A DNA stretch of 64,000 nucleotides from Luteibacter sp. Sphag1AF. GTDB lineage: Bacteria > Pseudomonadota > Gammaproteobacteria > Xanthomonadales > Rhodanobacteraceae. The position numbers and the translations under genes are program-made. Location: contig NZ_JACHYH010000001.1 of assembly GCF_014192715.1 (NCBI RefSeq), positions 1,240,001 to 1,304,000 on the forward strand. The letters run 5' to 3'. Below are positions 36,430 to 44,098 of the stretch, piece after piece. The first letter of the stretch is position 1. The number at the start of each line of letters is the position of its first letter. The notes below the pieces were generated by a model. It ran no database searches. It saw nothing but the letters and a program-made list of their open reading frames with translations, and had not been told where the DNA came from.

Positions 36430-36912
36430 TTACCCCTGTTCGCGTTCGCCTTCCGCCCGACCCTGCTTTACTGCATCGCGGGCCAGCGTGGCCAGTTCAG
36501 CGCGTGTGGCCGGAAGGGTAAGCCAGTGCATGCAACGGCGAAACACCAGGATCGCCCCGATCAGCAGGATCAGCTGCAAGGCCGACAAAGCACCCAGCGC
36601 CCAGGCCCATGATCCAAACCATTGCGCCAAACCCCACCCCGCGAGTGCGAGCAGGGTCAGGCCCAGCGCCACCGCAAACACGATGGCAGCCAGACCCATG
36701 AACAGCATCAGCACGACGCCGCTGCGGGCAAGCCCAATCTCAGCCAGCAACAACGACCACTGCGCTGCGAAGAGATGTTTCAGCCCGGTGCCCAGGCGAC
36801 TTACGTCGCCGAGCCATTCCGGCCGTTGGAACGGGACACCGTCAGAACCGGCCGTTGCGCGTTCGCCGTCGCCCGGATCAGCTGTGTTGGCGTTGGTACC
36901 GTCTTCAAGCAT
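36430..36912 (-). CDS. YqjE-like holin-superfamily membrane protein
   Basis: This 160-residue protein has two hydrophobic hairpin regions (about 66-92 and 100-122) flanked by an acidic N-terminus and a charged C-terminal helix. The layout and the position next to a DUF883 gene match the YqjE/phage holin family 3 proteins. In enterobacteria these are membrane proteins of the general stress and stationary-phase response. Confidence 0.75.
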   Translation of the reverse strand: MLEDGTNANTADPGDGERATAGSDGVPFQRPEWLGDVSRLGTGLKHLFAAQWSLLLAEIGLARSGVVLMLFMGLAAIVFAVALGLTLLALAGWGLAQWFGSWAWALGALSALQLILLIGAILVFRRCMHWLTLPATRAELATLARDAVKQGRAEGEREQG

Positions 36913-36942
36913 GCCCGTCCCCTGGACGCAGATTAACCAGCA

Positions 36943-37332
36943 TCAGTTACGGAAAATGCGGCCTGCGAGCCAGCCTGCGGCAACCGCGATAGCCAGCGAC
37001 TGTACCGGCTTTTCGCGCACATATTCACGGGCGGTGTCGAGCCAGTCGTTCGCCTTGTCCACGGCATCCCCATAGACCTCCTGGCCGCGAAGCTTCACTT
37101 CTTCAGCCTTTTCGGCTGCGCGGGTAGCACCTTGCGCCGCCTTGTCGGTGGCCTGATGCAGGCCCGCTTCGACACGGTCAGCGGCGCGGTCTACAGCTTC
37201 TTTCGTATGGTCGACGGCGTCGGACGTGGCCTGCTTGACGCGCTCGGCACGAGCCTCGATGCGCTCGGCGGCAGTGGCAGCATTAGCGGCTGCATTCGCG
37301 GCATTGGCGGCGGATTCGACGGACTTGTTCAT
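36943..37332 (-). CDS. DUF883 (YqjD/ElaB-like) membrane-anchored stress protein
   Basis: This 129-residue protein has a long alanine-rich amphipathic helix (about 5-95, heptads of Ala, Glu, Lys, Asp) and a C-terminal anchor 'REKPVQSLAIAVAAGWLAGRIFR', the DUF883 signature. E. coli YqjD and ElaB bind ribosomes to the inner membrane in stationary phase. The ATG at 37332 has GGAG upstream and gives the usual N-terminus; longer reading frames upstream are not conserved-looking. Confidence 0.82.
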   Translation of the reverse strand: MNKSVESAANAANAAANAATAAERIEARAERVKQATSDAVDHTKEAVDRAADRVEAGLHQATDKAAQGATRAAEKAEEVKLRGQEVYGDAVDKANDWLDTAREYVREKPVQSLAIAVAAGWLAGRIFRN

Positions 37333-37490
37333 AACTCGATTCTCCGATGGACGATAGGGCGGCGCATGCGTATCAGGGCGGTGTGCAGCAATGGGAACCA
37401 TATGGACATGTCGCGGCAGGCGATCCGTGGGGATCGCCCACCGCGCGTCCGTTAGTGGGCAGGTCGGCCAGTGAGCCGTCCTTTCCGGTA

Positions 37491-37649
37491 TCACACGCTT
37501 CGACCGCGGAAGAACGAAATGATGGCAAGGATCAGAAACACGACAAACAGAATCTTGGCGATACCAGCGGCCGTGCCGGCAATGCCGCCAAAGCCGAGTA
37601 CCGCAGCAATGATCGCGATGACGAGGAACACGAGGGCATAGTGCAGCAT
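37491..37649 (-). CDS. DUF1328 (YtjA-like) small membrane protein
   Basis: The 52-residue product [19 protein letters not shown]... contains two hydrophobic helices separated by [13 protein letters not shown] and ends in FFRGRSV. This is the whole DUF1328 family pattern, including the GFGGIAG loop. It lies 158 bases upstream of the DUF883 gene on the same strand, so it may head the stress operon. E. coli YtjA is a small membrane protein of unknown function. Confidence 0.85.
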   Translation of the reverse strand: MLHYALVFLVIAIIAAVLGFGGIAGTAAGIAKILFVVFLILAIISFFRGRSV

Positions 37650-37807
37650 GACGGGTCTCCCAGGACTGCCGGTTTCACCAGAGAAGACATTTGCTCTGGC
37701 GCCCGAACATTTAGACCCGCGTGGCGCGCATGCGACGTGAACGCTGCATGGCTCCGTACAGCTTGCTTTCCGAGCGTTCAGCCAGCGCTGGTCCGTTCAC
37801 CCGCTCG

Positions 37808-38431
37808 TCACGCCTTTACCTTCGGATTCAGGCTGTAAGTGCCCGTAATCGTCGCTTCGTCAACCACGTGCCCCTTTATTACGTCACGAAGCTCCTGAAG
37901 GGAGAAGCCATTTTCGAGCGGCACGGTTTCCACATCCAGCGCATAAACATGGAAGTGGTAGTGATGGACGATGGAATCGTTCCACGGCGGGCACGGGCCA
38001 TCGTAGCCGTGGTAATGGCCTTCCATATCCTTATCGCCCTTGAACCAGCCGGTATAGTCGTTCAGCCCCTGCACGGAGCCCGGCGGGCCCACGGGATGCT
38101 TCTTGCCCCGCGGCACGATGCCTTCGCCGCACGCACCTTCGCCCAGTTCGCGACATTCCAGCGGAATGTTGGCCATCAGCCAGTGCGTGAACTCACCGCG
38201 CTTCAATGAGGCGGGAACGGTGCGACCTTCCACGTTCACATCGTCGGGGCGCGTCGGTACATCGGTGTCGATGCAGGCGATGGCAAACGATTTGACCGTG
38301 GCAGGCACTTCGGTCCAGACCAGATGCGGCGTTGCATTGTCGGACGGCGACACCGGATCGCCCGGCGCCATGAAGGCGAAACGCGGCGGAATCGGCTTGC
38401 CGTTCTGGAAGTTGTCGCTTTTTACCTGCAT
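37808..38431 (-). CDS. YbhB/YbcL-family (phosphatidylethanolamine-binding-like) protein
   Basis: This 207-residue soluble protein of the PEBP fold shows the ligand-pocket motifs DTDVP (DPDxP-like), 'FTHWLMANIP', 'GPPGSVQGLNDYTGWFKGD' and 'HHYHFHVYALD'. No signal peptide is visible, so it is likely cytoplasmic. Bacterial members are poorly defined; a few inhibit kinases or proteases. It follows the sorbosone-dehydrogenase-like gene on the same strand by 19 bases and may be cotranscribed with it. Confidence 0.88.
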   Translation of the reverse strand: MQVKSDNFQNGKPIPPRFAFMAPGDPVSPSDNATPHLVWTEVPATVKSFAIACIDTDVPTRPDDVNVEGRTVPASLKRGEFTHWLMANIPLECRELGEGACGEGIVPRGKKHPVGPPGSVQGLNDYTGWFKGDKDMEGHYHGYDGPCPPWNDSIVHHYHFHVYALDVETVPLENGFSLQELRDVIKGHVVDEATITGTYSLNPKVKA

Positions 38432-38450
38432 GTCTGGTCGCTCCTGTTAC

Positions 38451-39539
38451 TTACTTTGAATACGTTACGCGATAGATGGCGCCGTTGAGGTCGTCGCTGA
38501 CGAGCAGGCTGCCGTCGGGCAAAACCTGCACATCGGCTGGCCGTCCGGTGGCTTTCTCATCTTTGACGAAGCCCTCGATCAGCGGCTCGTAGCTCACCAC
38601 CTTGTTGCCGTTCAAGCGGGCAACCATCACGCGATAGCCGGATTTCTTCGTACGATTCCACGAGCCGTGCTGCGCAATGATGAGCGCGTCGCGATAGCTG
38701 GCGGGGAACATGGTGCCTTCGTAAAAGCGCAGGCCGAGTGCGGCGACGTGCGCACCAAGCTTGTATACCGGCGCCGTATAGTCTTTGCACGACTTGCCCT
38801 TGCCGAACTCCGGATCAAGCGTGTCGCCCTGATGGCAATAGGGGAAGCCAAAATGCTCACCCTTGTGGGTGATGTGATTGAGTTCGTCGCTGGGCATGTC
38901 ATCACCCATCTCGTCGCGACCGTTATCGGTAAACCACAGCGTCTTGTCGCCCGGGCGCCACGTAAAGCCCACGGTGTTGCGAATACCGAAGGCGACGTCT
39001 TCCACCCCGGTGCCATCCGGATTCATGCGGATGAGCTTGGCGAACCCCTCGCGATCACAAACGTTGCAAGGCGCGCCGATGGGCACATACAGCTTGTTGT
39101 CCGGACCAAAGGCGATGAAGCGCCAGCCGTGATGGGTTTCGGTGGGCAGCTTGTCGTAAACAACCTGTGGCTGGGGAGGCGCGTCGAGATGGTTTTCGAT
39201 ATCGCGCAGCACCACGATCTTGCTGACGGCCGACACATACAGATCGCCATTGCGGAACGCCACACCCACGGGAAGTTGCAGGCCGGTCGCGATGGTCCGT
39301 ACCGTGTCGGCCTTGCCATCACCGTTCGTGTCGGTCAGTGCATACACCTTGCCCACATCGCGGGAGCCCACAAAGACGGTGCCTTTGGCACCCACCGCCA
39401 TTTCGCGTGCGTTGGGCACCTGATCGGAATAGACCGAGATGTGGAAGCCCGGTGGCAGGGTCAGCGAGTCAAGTGGCGGCGTGGCAGCCAGTGCGGGCGT
39501 GGCCAGAAAGGCCAGGGCAAGGGTCAGCGGAAGGCGCAT
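38451..39539 (-). CDS. Exported sorbosone dehydrogenase-like (PQQ-type six-bladed propeller) protein
   Basis: This 362-residue protein has a signal peptide (MRLPLTLALAFLATPALAA). The body is a beta-propeller of the soluble aldose/sorbosone dehydrogenase type: 'LPPGFHISVYSDQVPNAREMAV', 'VFVGSRDVGKVYAL', 'APCNVCDREGF', 'WFTDNGRDEMGDDMPSDELN' and 'HGSWNRTKKSGYRV'. Relatives bind PQQ and oxidise sugars in the periplasm. No pqq genes are in the window, so cofactor use is unproven. The ATG at 39539 follows GGAG and is preferred over one 13 codons upstream. Confidence 0.85.
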   Translation of the reverse strand: MRLPLTLALAFLATPALAATPPLDSLTLPPGFHISVYSDQVPNAREMAVGAKGTVFVGSRDVGKVYALTDTNGDGKADTVRTIATGLQLPVGVAFRNGDLYVSAVSKIVVLRDIENHLDAPPQPQVVYDKLPTETHHGWRFIAFGPDNKLYVPIGAPCNVCDREGFAKLIRMNPDGTGVEDVAFGIRNTVGFTWRPGDKTLWFTDNGRDEMGDDMPSDELNHITHKGEHFGFPYCHQGDTLDPEFGKGKSCKDYTAPVYKLGAHVAALGLRFYEGTMFPASYRDALIIAQHGSWNRTKKSGYRVMVARLNGNKVVSYEPLIEGFVKDEKATGRPADVQVLPDGSLLVSDDLNGAIYRVTYSK

Positions 39540-39642
39540 GGATCGTGCTCCGTGTCTGGAAGCCGGATCGTACTTCACTTAACGGTGCGCACAAGCGCGC
39601 CGCGTGGGGAAACGATGGATTCTGGACGAAGGAACGCGAAGG

Positions 39643-40653
39643 TCAGGTATGCGCGTTCGCCACGGCGGCGAAGCGGGCAGCGATGTAGTCGTCGGTGAAG
39701 CTGGTCATGCTGAAATCGCGGATGAATCCGCAATGGCCACCGTAGGTGGCGATATCCAGTTCCACTTGGGGAGGCAGGCGTAATTGCTCGAACGCGTCGA
39801 CAGGAATGACCGGATCGTCCCGCGAGGTGAGGATCGTGGCCGGGATTTTCAGATCCATAAGCCGGTCGCCTGCGACCGAGTAGCCTTCCAGATACGCCTC
39901 CAGCGACTCGAAATCCGTGTGCCGCAACACCAGCGAGCGGGTAAGTTCGCGCAGGCTCTGTTTCAGCTCGGTGAGCTCGAAATACTCACGTGACGGAAAG
40001 GCCTTCTGCTTGAGGCGCAATGAGCGGCGCCACTTGTTCATGAAGTACGCCTGGTAAATCCATGGCGCCTGCTCTTCCAGCGAAAACAGCCCTTCGCCCG
40101 GATCAATGATCGGGCAGACCGCCAGCACATAAGACAGCGGAAGCCCCTGCGAGCCAGCCAGCATGGCGGCGCGCAAGGCAAAGTTTCCGCCCAGCGAGAA
40201 TCCGGCCAGCGCCATCGGGCGCTGCGGGTAGAGGCGGGCGATCTCGCGAAGCGCGATCACCACTTCGTCGATGCGGCAGGAGTGGAACAGCGCCTCGTTC
40301 AGACCATAGCTGTCGCCGTGATCGCGGAAGTTCAGGCGAAAAATGTCCCACCCGTCTTCCAGCAGACGGCTGCCGGTCTGCAGGACATAGGTCGAATCAA
40401 CACTGCCCTCCCAGCCATGGAACAGCACAGCCAGCCCGCGACTGGGAGCGCCGGTGTGCTGCGGCGTGAACTTGCCGCTCAGCCTGTCACCGCCACCCAC
40501 GTCGATCAGCACATCCTGCGCACCCTCACGGACGCGTTGCGCCCGGCGAGGCAACAGCTGCCGGCGCACGCCACTGGACGACAGCATGGTCTGGATGTGG
40601 CCACTGCGCAGTGGCCACGGAGGAAGGAAGTCGGCGCCGCTGGGAAGACTCAT
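39643..40653 (-). CDS. YheT-family alpha/beta hydrolase
   Basis: This 336-residue hydrolase opens with 'FLPPWPLRSGHIQTML', the N-terminal signature of YheT/ABHD1-3 proteins. It carries the nucleophile elbow GFSLGG (about 149-154), an acid in 'TSRDDPVIP' and the catalytic His in 'YGGHCGF'. The family acts on acyl esters, and its coupling to an acyltransferase gene (4-base overlap with the PlsC-type gene) suggests a lipid role. Confidence 0.9.
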   Translation of the reverse strand: MSLPSGADFLPPWPLRSGHIQTMLSSSGVRRQLLPRRAQRVREGAQDVLIDVGGGDRLSGKFTPQHTGAPSRGLAVLFHGWEGSVDSTYVLQTGSRLLEDGWDIFRLNFRDHGDSYGLNEALFHSCRIDEVVIALREIARLYPQRPMALAGFSLGGNFALRAAMLAGSQGLPLSYVLAVCPIIDPGEGLFSLEEQAPWIYQAYFMNKWRRSLRLKQKAFPSREYFELTELKQSLRELTRSLVLRHTDFESLEAYLEGYSVAGDRLMDLKIPATILTSRDDPVIPVDAFEQLRLPPQVELDIATYGGHCGFIRDFSMTSFTDDYIAARFAAVANAHT

Positions 40654-41450
40654 ACCGACGAATCGGCGTCCAGCGCGGCGGCAATGCGTTCCCGCGAGGT
40701 TTCGGCCATGCGGCGGCGAGCGTCCGGGGTAGCCGGCACGGGCTCGAGGAAATGCACTTCAGCGTCCAGCGGCGCTTCGCCCAGAAGGCGAATGATGTTG
40801 CCGAGGAAGCTTTCGCCTTCGCGGAAACCGATGTCGATCAGGCGACGACCGTTGCGCGCGAAACGCAGCGCCACGGGCTGAACCGGGACGTCGGCATCCA
40901 GAGCGGCCTGGAAAATGCGGGCATGGAAAACGCGCAACACACCGTTGTGGCCGGTGCCGCCCTCGGGGAACACGGCGACGGATCGGCCTTCACGCATCCG
41001 CTCGACCATCACGCCCATCACCGAAGCCAGCGAATGGTTGTTGCCGCGACGGTGGAAGATCGTGCCGCCACGGGCGGCCATCCAGCCCACCAGGGGCCAG
41101 CGGGCAATCTCGGCTTTGGCGACGAAGCAGGCGGCGCGCTGGGTATGCACCAGTTCGATGTCCAGCCACGAGGTGTGGTTGGCCACGAACAGAACCGGGT
41201 CCGGCAGCGGCGTACCAAAACGGCGGCTGCGGAATCCAAAAATTCGCAGCAGGCCGGTCGACCAGAAGCGGATGGTCCGGTGCGCCAGTGGCTCGCGGCC
41301 GTTGCGCATCACGCCGCCAGCCCAGCTCAGAATGAAGGCGCAGACGAAAATGCCGAATACGATATGCAGCAACAGCAGCGGCACCCGCCACAGATAACGT
41401 AGCGGACGAACGCGGTCGCGAGGCGGCAAGGTGTCGGTGGTAGCTTCCAT
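40650..41450 (-). CDS. 1-acyl-sn-glycerol-3-phosphate acyltransferase-like (PlsC family)
   Basis: This 266-residue protein has an N-terminal membrane segment (LLLLHIVFGIFVCAFIL). The acyltransferase motifs are NHTSWLD (HX4D) and FPEGGTG, with 'RGGTIFHRRGN' between them. It should transfer a fatty acyl group to lysophosphatidate or a similar acceptor at the inner membrane. The ATG at 41450 is preferred over a TTG one codon upstream. Confidence 0.88.
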   Translation of the reverse strand: MEATTDTLPPRDRVRPLRYLWRVPLLLLHIVFGIFVCAFILSWAGGVMRNGREPLAHRTIRFWSTGLLRIFGFRSRRFGTPLPDPVLFVANHTSWLDIELVHTQRAACFVAKAEIARWPLVGWMAARGGTIFHRRGNNHSLASVMGVMVERMREGRSVAVFPEGGTGHNGVLRVFHARIFQAALDADVPVQPVALRFARNGRRLIDIGFREGESFLGNIIRLLGEAPLDAEVHFLEPVPATPDARRRMAETSRERIAAALDADSSV

Positions 41451-41558
41451 CAAGCGTGCAAGAGTAACGAGGCCAGCGCTTCGTCGCTAGGGGAAGTAAG
41501 GAATTTCTTAAGACGCATGCAAGAATCCCGTGCTATCGAAGGCGCTGTCGCCCCGCGA

Positions 41559-42035
41559 TTACCGCGTCGACAGCGGTAGATTTCCCGAGTCCTTGACCGT
41601 ACGCAAGACAAAGCTTGTGTTGACGTCGGCCACGCCTGCGGCATTGAGAAGTTTATCGAGCAGGAAGCGCGAGAATCCTTCCAGATCCGCAACATAGACG
41701 TGCAGAAGGTAGTCCATGTCGCCGGTAAGCGCATGGCAGGCCACCACTTCTTCCCAATCCCGGACCCGCTCGACAAATCCCTCGATGGAGCTTCCGTCGT
41801 GTTTGGCCAACTGCACGCGCACGAAGGCCTGGAGGCCGAGGCCCACCGACTGCGGATTCACCCGCGCGCCGTAGCCAGCAATGACGCCGTCCGCTTCCAG
41901 GCGCTGGACCCGGCGCAGACAGGCTGACGCCGACAGGTTCACGACATTTGCCAAGTCGGAGTTAGTCATGCGGCCGTCGGTCTGCAAGGCGGCCAGAATC
42001 CGCAGGTCGATACGATCCATGGCGTGGTCTTGCAT
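41559..42035 (-). CDS. Lrp/AsnC-family regulator
   Basis: This 158-residue protein has an N-terminal helix-turn-helix ('MDRIDLRILAALQTDGRMTNSDLANVVNLSASACLRRVQRLE') and a C-terminal RAM/ligand-binding domain ('HALTGDMDYLLHVYVADLEGF'). The ATG at 42035 has GAGGAC at the right spacing; a second ATG five codons later is less well supported. It is divergent from phhA and probably regulates it, perhaps in response to aromatic amino acids (inference). Confidence 0.9.
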   Translation of the reverse strand: MQDHAMDRIDLRILAALQTDGRMTNSDLANVVNLSASACLRRVQRLEADGVIAGYGARVNPQSVGLGLQAFVRVQLAKHDGSSIEGFVERVRDWEEVVACHALTGDMDYLLHVYVADLEGFSRFLLDKLLNAAGVADVNTSFVLRTVKDSGNLPLSTR

Positions 42036-42057
42036 GATTAATGTCCTCAAAGTCACA

Positions 42058-42086
42058 TTGACACAATTTTATTGCACCACCATACC
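42058..42086 (+). promoter_or_regulatory. phhA promoter with an operator-like palindrome in the spacer
   Basis: A consensus -35 TTGACA (42058-42063) is followed after 17 bases by a weak -10 CATACC (42081-42086). The spacer begins with CAAT-TTT-ATTG (42064-42074), an AT-rich dyad of the kind bound by Lrp/AsnC proteins. Confidence 0.5.
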
Positions 42087-42172
42087 CCTGGCATGCAACA
42101 AAGCAAACTCATTGCGCGTTTGCCGCGCTACGCTGGATGTCAGATCAAGCTGCGCCTTATAAGGAGGCCCCC

Positions 42173-43060
42173 ATGGACATCCCCCGTCGCGTCGAACACC
42201 AACAGACCGATCGTGGCTACGTGCCCGTGTATGCCACAGGAACTGTGGAGCAGCCGTGGTCCAGCTACTCGCGTACCGACCATGAGGTGTGGGACACGCT
42301 CTTCAAACGCCAGCGAGAGATGCTGCCCGGGTATGCCTGCAAGGAATTTCTGGAAGGCGTAGAGCGTTTTGGCCTGGGCGACGGCGGCATTCCCCGCTTC
42401 GACGACCTGAACAAGGTGCTGCGTGCGGCGACCGGCTGGGAAGTGGTGGCCGTGGAAGGGCTGCTGCCCGATGAGGTGTTTTTTGACCATCTTGCCCATC
42501 GCCGCTTTCCGGTGAGCTGGTGGATCCGCCGGCCGGATCAGCTGGATTACCTGTCCGAGCCGGATCTGTTCCACGACCTGTTTGGCCATGTGCCGCTGCT
42601 GCTGAACCCCGTGTTCGCCGATTACATGGAGGCGTACGGCAAGGGCGGCATGAAGGCTCACGCCATCGGGCCGGAGGCGCTGATGAATCTGACGCGCCTG
42701 TACTGGTACACGGTGGAATTCGGCCTGATCCGCACGGATGCGGGTTTGCGCATTTACGGCGCAGGCATCGTCAGCTCCAAGGGCGAGTCCATCTATTCCA
42801 TTGATTCGGCCTCTCCGAATCGCGTCGGATTTGACCTTGAGCGGGTGATGAGCACGCGCTACAGGATTGATTCCTACCAGCAGACGTACTTCGTGATCGA
42901 CAGCTTTGAGCAGCTTTTTGACGCCACCGGCCCGGACTTCACACCCATTTACGAGCGTCTGACCCAGCGGGCTCCCGTCGCCGCTGGTCAAATCCTGACC
43001 ACTGATCATGTTTTCACCACAGGAAATCGCGAAGGCTGGGCCACAAACGCGGACAACTGA
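42173..43060 (+). CDS. phhA: Phenylalanine 4-monooxygenase (hydroxylase)
   Basis: This 295-residue cytoplasmic iron enzyme converts phenylalanine to tyrosine using tetrahydropterin and oxygen. The iron ligands are visible as His134 and His139 in FHDLFGHVPLL and Glu182 in YWYTVEFGL. The ATG at 42173 has a strong AAGGAGG site and the correct N-terminus. The size is as for other bacterial monomeric hydroxylases. No phhB (pterin dehydratase) follows. The adjacent Lrp-type gene and the promoter dyad suggest amino-acid-dependent control. Confidence 0.96.
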   Translation: MDIPRRVEHQQTDRGYVPVYATGTVEQPWSSYSRTDHEVWDTLFKRQREMLPGYACKEFLEGVERFGLGDGGIPRFDDLNKVLRAATGWEVVAVEGLLPDEVFFDHLAHRRFPVSWWIRRPDQLDYLSEPDLFHDLFGHVPLLLNPVFADYMEAYGKGGMKAHAIGPEALMNLTRLYWYTVEFGLIRTDAGLRIYGAGIVSSKGESIYSIDSASPNRVGFDLERVMSTRYRIDSYQQTYFVIDSFEQLFDATGPDFTPIYERLTQRAPVAAGQILTTDHVFTTGNREGWATNADN

Positions 43061-43133
43061 ACCTCATCTCAACGGCCGCCTAACAATCAGCCCCGTAGGA
43101 TGGAAGGCAATCCCACTCATTGAAGAGCGCACC

Positions 43134-43373
43134 GTGGTTGTCTTCGACATTCCCTTTGAATCGGTTGGTCCCGGTCTCTGGCTGCTGCAGAAAAACGAGT
43201 CGGAGTACGGGGAGTTCTGTTCGCGTGACGATGCGCTGGAATGCGCGATCACCGAGGCCCGTCGACTTGAGGCAGCCACGCAAACCTCAAATGTGGTGTT
43301 GAACATTGAAGGCATCGATGGCGTGTGGCGTGCCTTCGACACTTCCATCAAGCCGTACCACCGCCTTTCCTGA
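43134..43373 (+). CDS. Small conserved-looking protein, about 80 residues
   Basis: The frame encodes VVVFDIPFESVGPGLWLLQ..., a short alpha/beta protein with 'FCSRDDALECAITEARRLEA' and 'NVVLNIEGIDGVWRAFD'. The layout (strand, 'DDAL--A' helix, strand ending G-DG-W) is like DUF2188-type small proteins. The start is uncertain: no ATG lies close, and GTG at 43134 is the best candidate, with GAAGAG upstream. It may be cotranscribed with phhA, which ends 73 bases earlier. A strong terminator follows. Confidence 0.6.
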   Translation: MVVFDIPFESVGPGLWLLQKNESEYGEFCSRDDALECAITEARRLEAATQTSNVVLNIEGIDGVWRAFDTSIKPYHRLS

Positions 43374-43394
43374 GACCACATCAACACCCGCAAG

Positions 43395-43423
43395 AAAACG
43401 CGCCCTCGAGGCGCGTTTTTTTT
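43395..43423 (+). terminator. Intrinsic terminator of the phhA transcript
   Basis: The 10-bp stem AAAACGCGCC (43395-43404) / GGCGCGTTTT (43410-43419) with a 5-base loop is followed by further T residues to 43423. Confidence 0.92.
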
Positions 43424-43521
43424 GCCCTACGCAAACGCGGCCAATCCGCGTACGCGGACTACACGGTTTTGGCATGTGATGAGAAACGACAGCGCACGAT
43501 GTAGCTACGTTTCGGGAGCGG

Positions 43522-43658
43522 AAAAAATAAAACCCCGGCATCCAGGGGAGGAGATGCCGGGGTTGCAGTCGGACCCAGGCCAGCAGGGGAACTGGCGGGG
43601 CCCGGGACAATCGGTAACAACAAACGCCGATTGCCAACAGGTCGCTTCGCAGCGATCG
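43522..43658 (-). ncRNA. Tandem small RNA copy 1 (C-rich, anti-Shine-Dalgarno loops)
   Basis: This is read on the minus strand from a start near 43658. The 5' hairpin is TCGCT-GCGA-AGCGA (43655-43642). A second stem pairs CAATCGG with CCGATTG. A third is GCCAG-TTCCCCTG-CTGGC (43596-43579), closed by GGGCCC/GGGTCC. The last stem is CCCCGGCATC / GATGCCGGGG (43562-43533) with loop TCCTCCCCTG, followed by TTTTATTTTTT (43532-43522): a Rho-independent terminator. The product would be about 137 nt. It recalls C-rich-loop RNAs such as sX13 of Xanthomonas, but homology is untested. Confidence 0.78.
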
Positions 43659-43664
43659 AATACT

Positions 43665-43692
43665 TAGATAAGGGGAGCGCGACTAAGTTCAA
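43665..43692 (-). promoter_or_regulatory. Promoter of small RNA copy 1
   Basis: On the minus strand, TTGAAC (43692-43687), a 16-base spacer and TATCTA (43670-43665). The same arrangement recurs exactly at copy 2. Confidence 0.7.
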
Positions 43693-43707
43693 GGAGACGA
43701 GGACGTT

Positions 43708-43725
43708 TGATGGCATTCGTTCAGG
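43708..43725. promoter_or_regulatory. Conserved upstream box of small RNA copy 1
   Basis: An 18-base box TGATGGCATTCGTTCAGG lies 16-33 bases upstream of the copy 1 -35. It is repeated with one change upstream of copy 2 (43927-43944) but is not evident at copy 3. The conservation suggests a regulator site, or simply the extent of the duplicated unit. Confidence 0.5.
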
Positions 43726-43739
43726 TAAAAAACGTACCC

Positions 43740-43876
43740 AAAAAAATGCCCCGGCATCCAGGGGAGGAAATGCCGGGGCCTTGTGTCGGATCCAGGCTGG
43801 CAGGGGAACCAGCGGGACCCGGGACAGACGACAAAGGAACACGACGTCTGCCAACAGGTCGCCCTCGCGGCGATCA
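43740..43876 (-). ncRNA. Tandem small RNA copy 2
   Basis: Same plan as copy 1, with changed stems and constant loops. The 5' hairpin is TCGCC-GCGAG-GGCGA, a T-A pair replaced by C-G. The second stem is CAGACG/CGTCTG instead of CAATCGG/CCGATTG. The third stem is GCTGG/CCAGC (inverted relative to copy 1) around the same loop TTCCCCTG. The terminator is GCCCCGGCAT / ATGCCGGGGC (43779-43748) with loop TTCCTCCCCTGG and a run of seven T (43746-43740). These paired changes are strong evidence for a functional RNA on this strand. Confidence 0.78.
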
Positions 43877-43882
43877 CTGACT

Positions 43883-43910
43883 TAGATAGGGCGTCACGGA
43901 TGAAGTTCAA
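43883..43910 (-). promoter_or_regulatory. Promoter of small RNA copy 2
   Basis: On the minus strand, TTGAAC (43910-43905), a 16-base spacer and TATCTA (43888-43883), identical in layout to copy 1. Confidence 0.7.
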
Positions 43911-43926
43911 CGCGGGAGACGAAAGT

Positions 43927-43944
43927 TGATGCCATTCGTTCAGG
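43927..43944. promoter_or_regulatory. Conserved upstream box of small RNA copy 2
   Basis: TGATGCCATTCGTTCAGG is the same 18-base box as at 43708-43725, with one substitution. It lies 17-34 bases upstream of the copy 2 -35. Confidence 0.5.
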
Positions 43945-43956
43945 GAAGAACGCCGG

Positions 43957-44092
43957 AAAAACAAAACCCCGGCATCCAGGGGAGGATTCGCCGGGGTTTA
44001 CGTCGGACCCGAGCCAGCAGGGGAACTGGCCAGGTCCGGGGCAATCGGTAACAACAAAACCCGCTTGCCAACAGGTCGCTTCGCAGCGATCG
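43957..44092 (-). ncRNA. Tandem small RNA copy 3
   Basis: The 5' hairpin is identical to copy 1. The second stem pairs with one internal mismatch. The third stem is GCCAG-TTCCCCTG-CTGGC, with an outer GGACC/GGTCC stem. The terminator stem is AACCCCGGC / GCCGGGGTT (43998-43965) with a larger loop that still contains TCCTCCCC, followed by TTTTGTTTTT on the minus strand (43966-43957). The -10 is TATCTA, but the -35 reads GGGAAC, so this copy may be weaker. Its promoter abuts the stop codon of the SGNH hydrolase gene. Confidence 0.72.
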
Positions 44093-44098
44093 CGTGTA

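Noticed and set aside
43543-43552. CsrA/RsmA-sequestering RNA on the plus strand (GGA in hairpin loops)
   Set aside because: The plus-strand loops do contain AGGGGAGGA, but the terminators and promoters are all oriented for minus-strand transcription.
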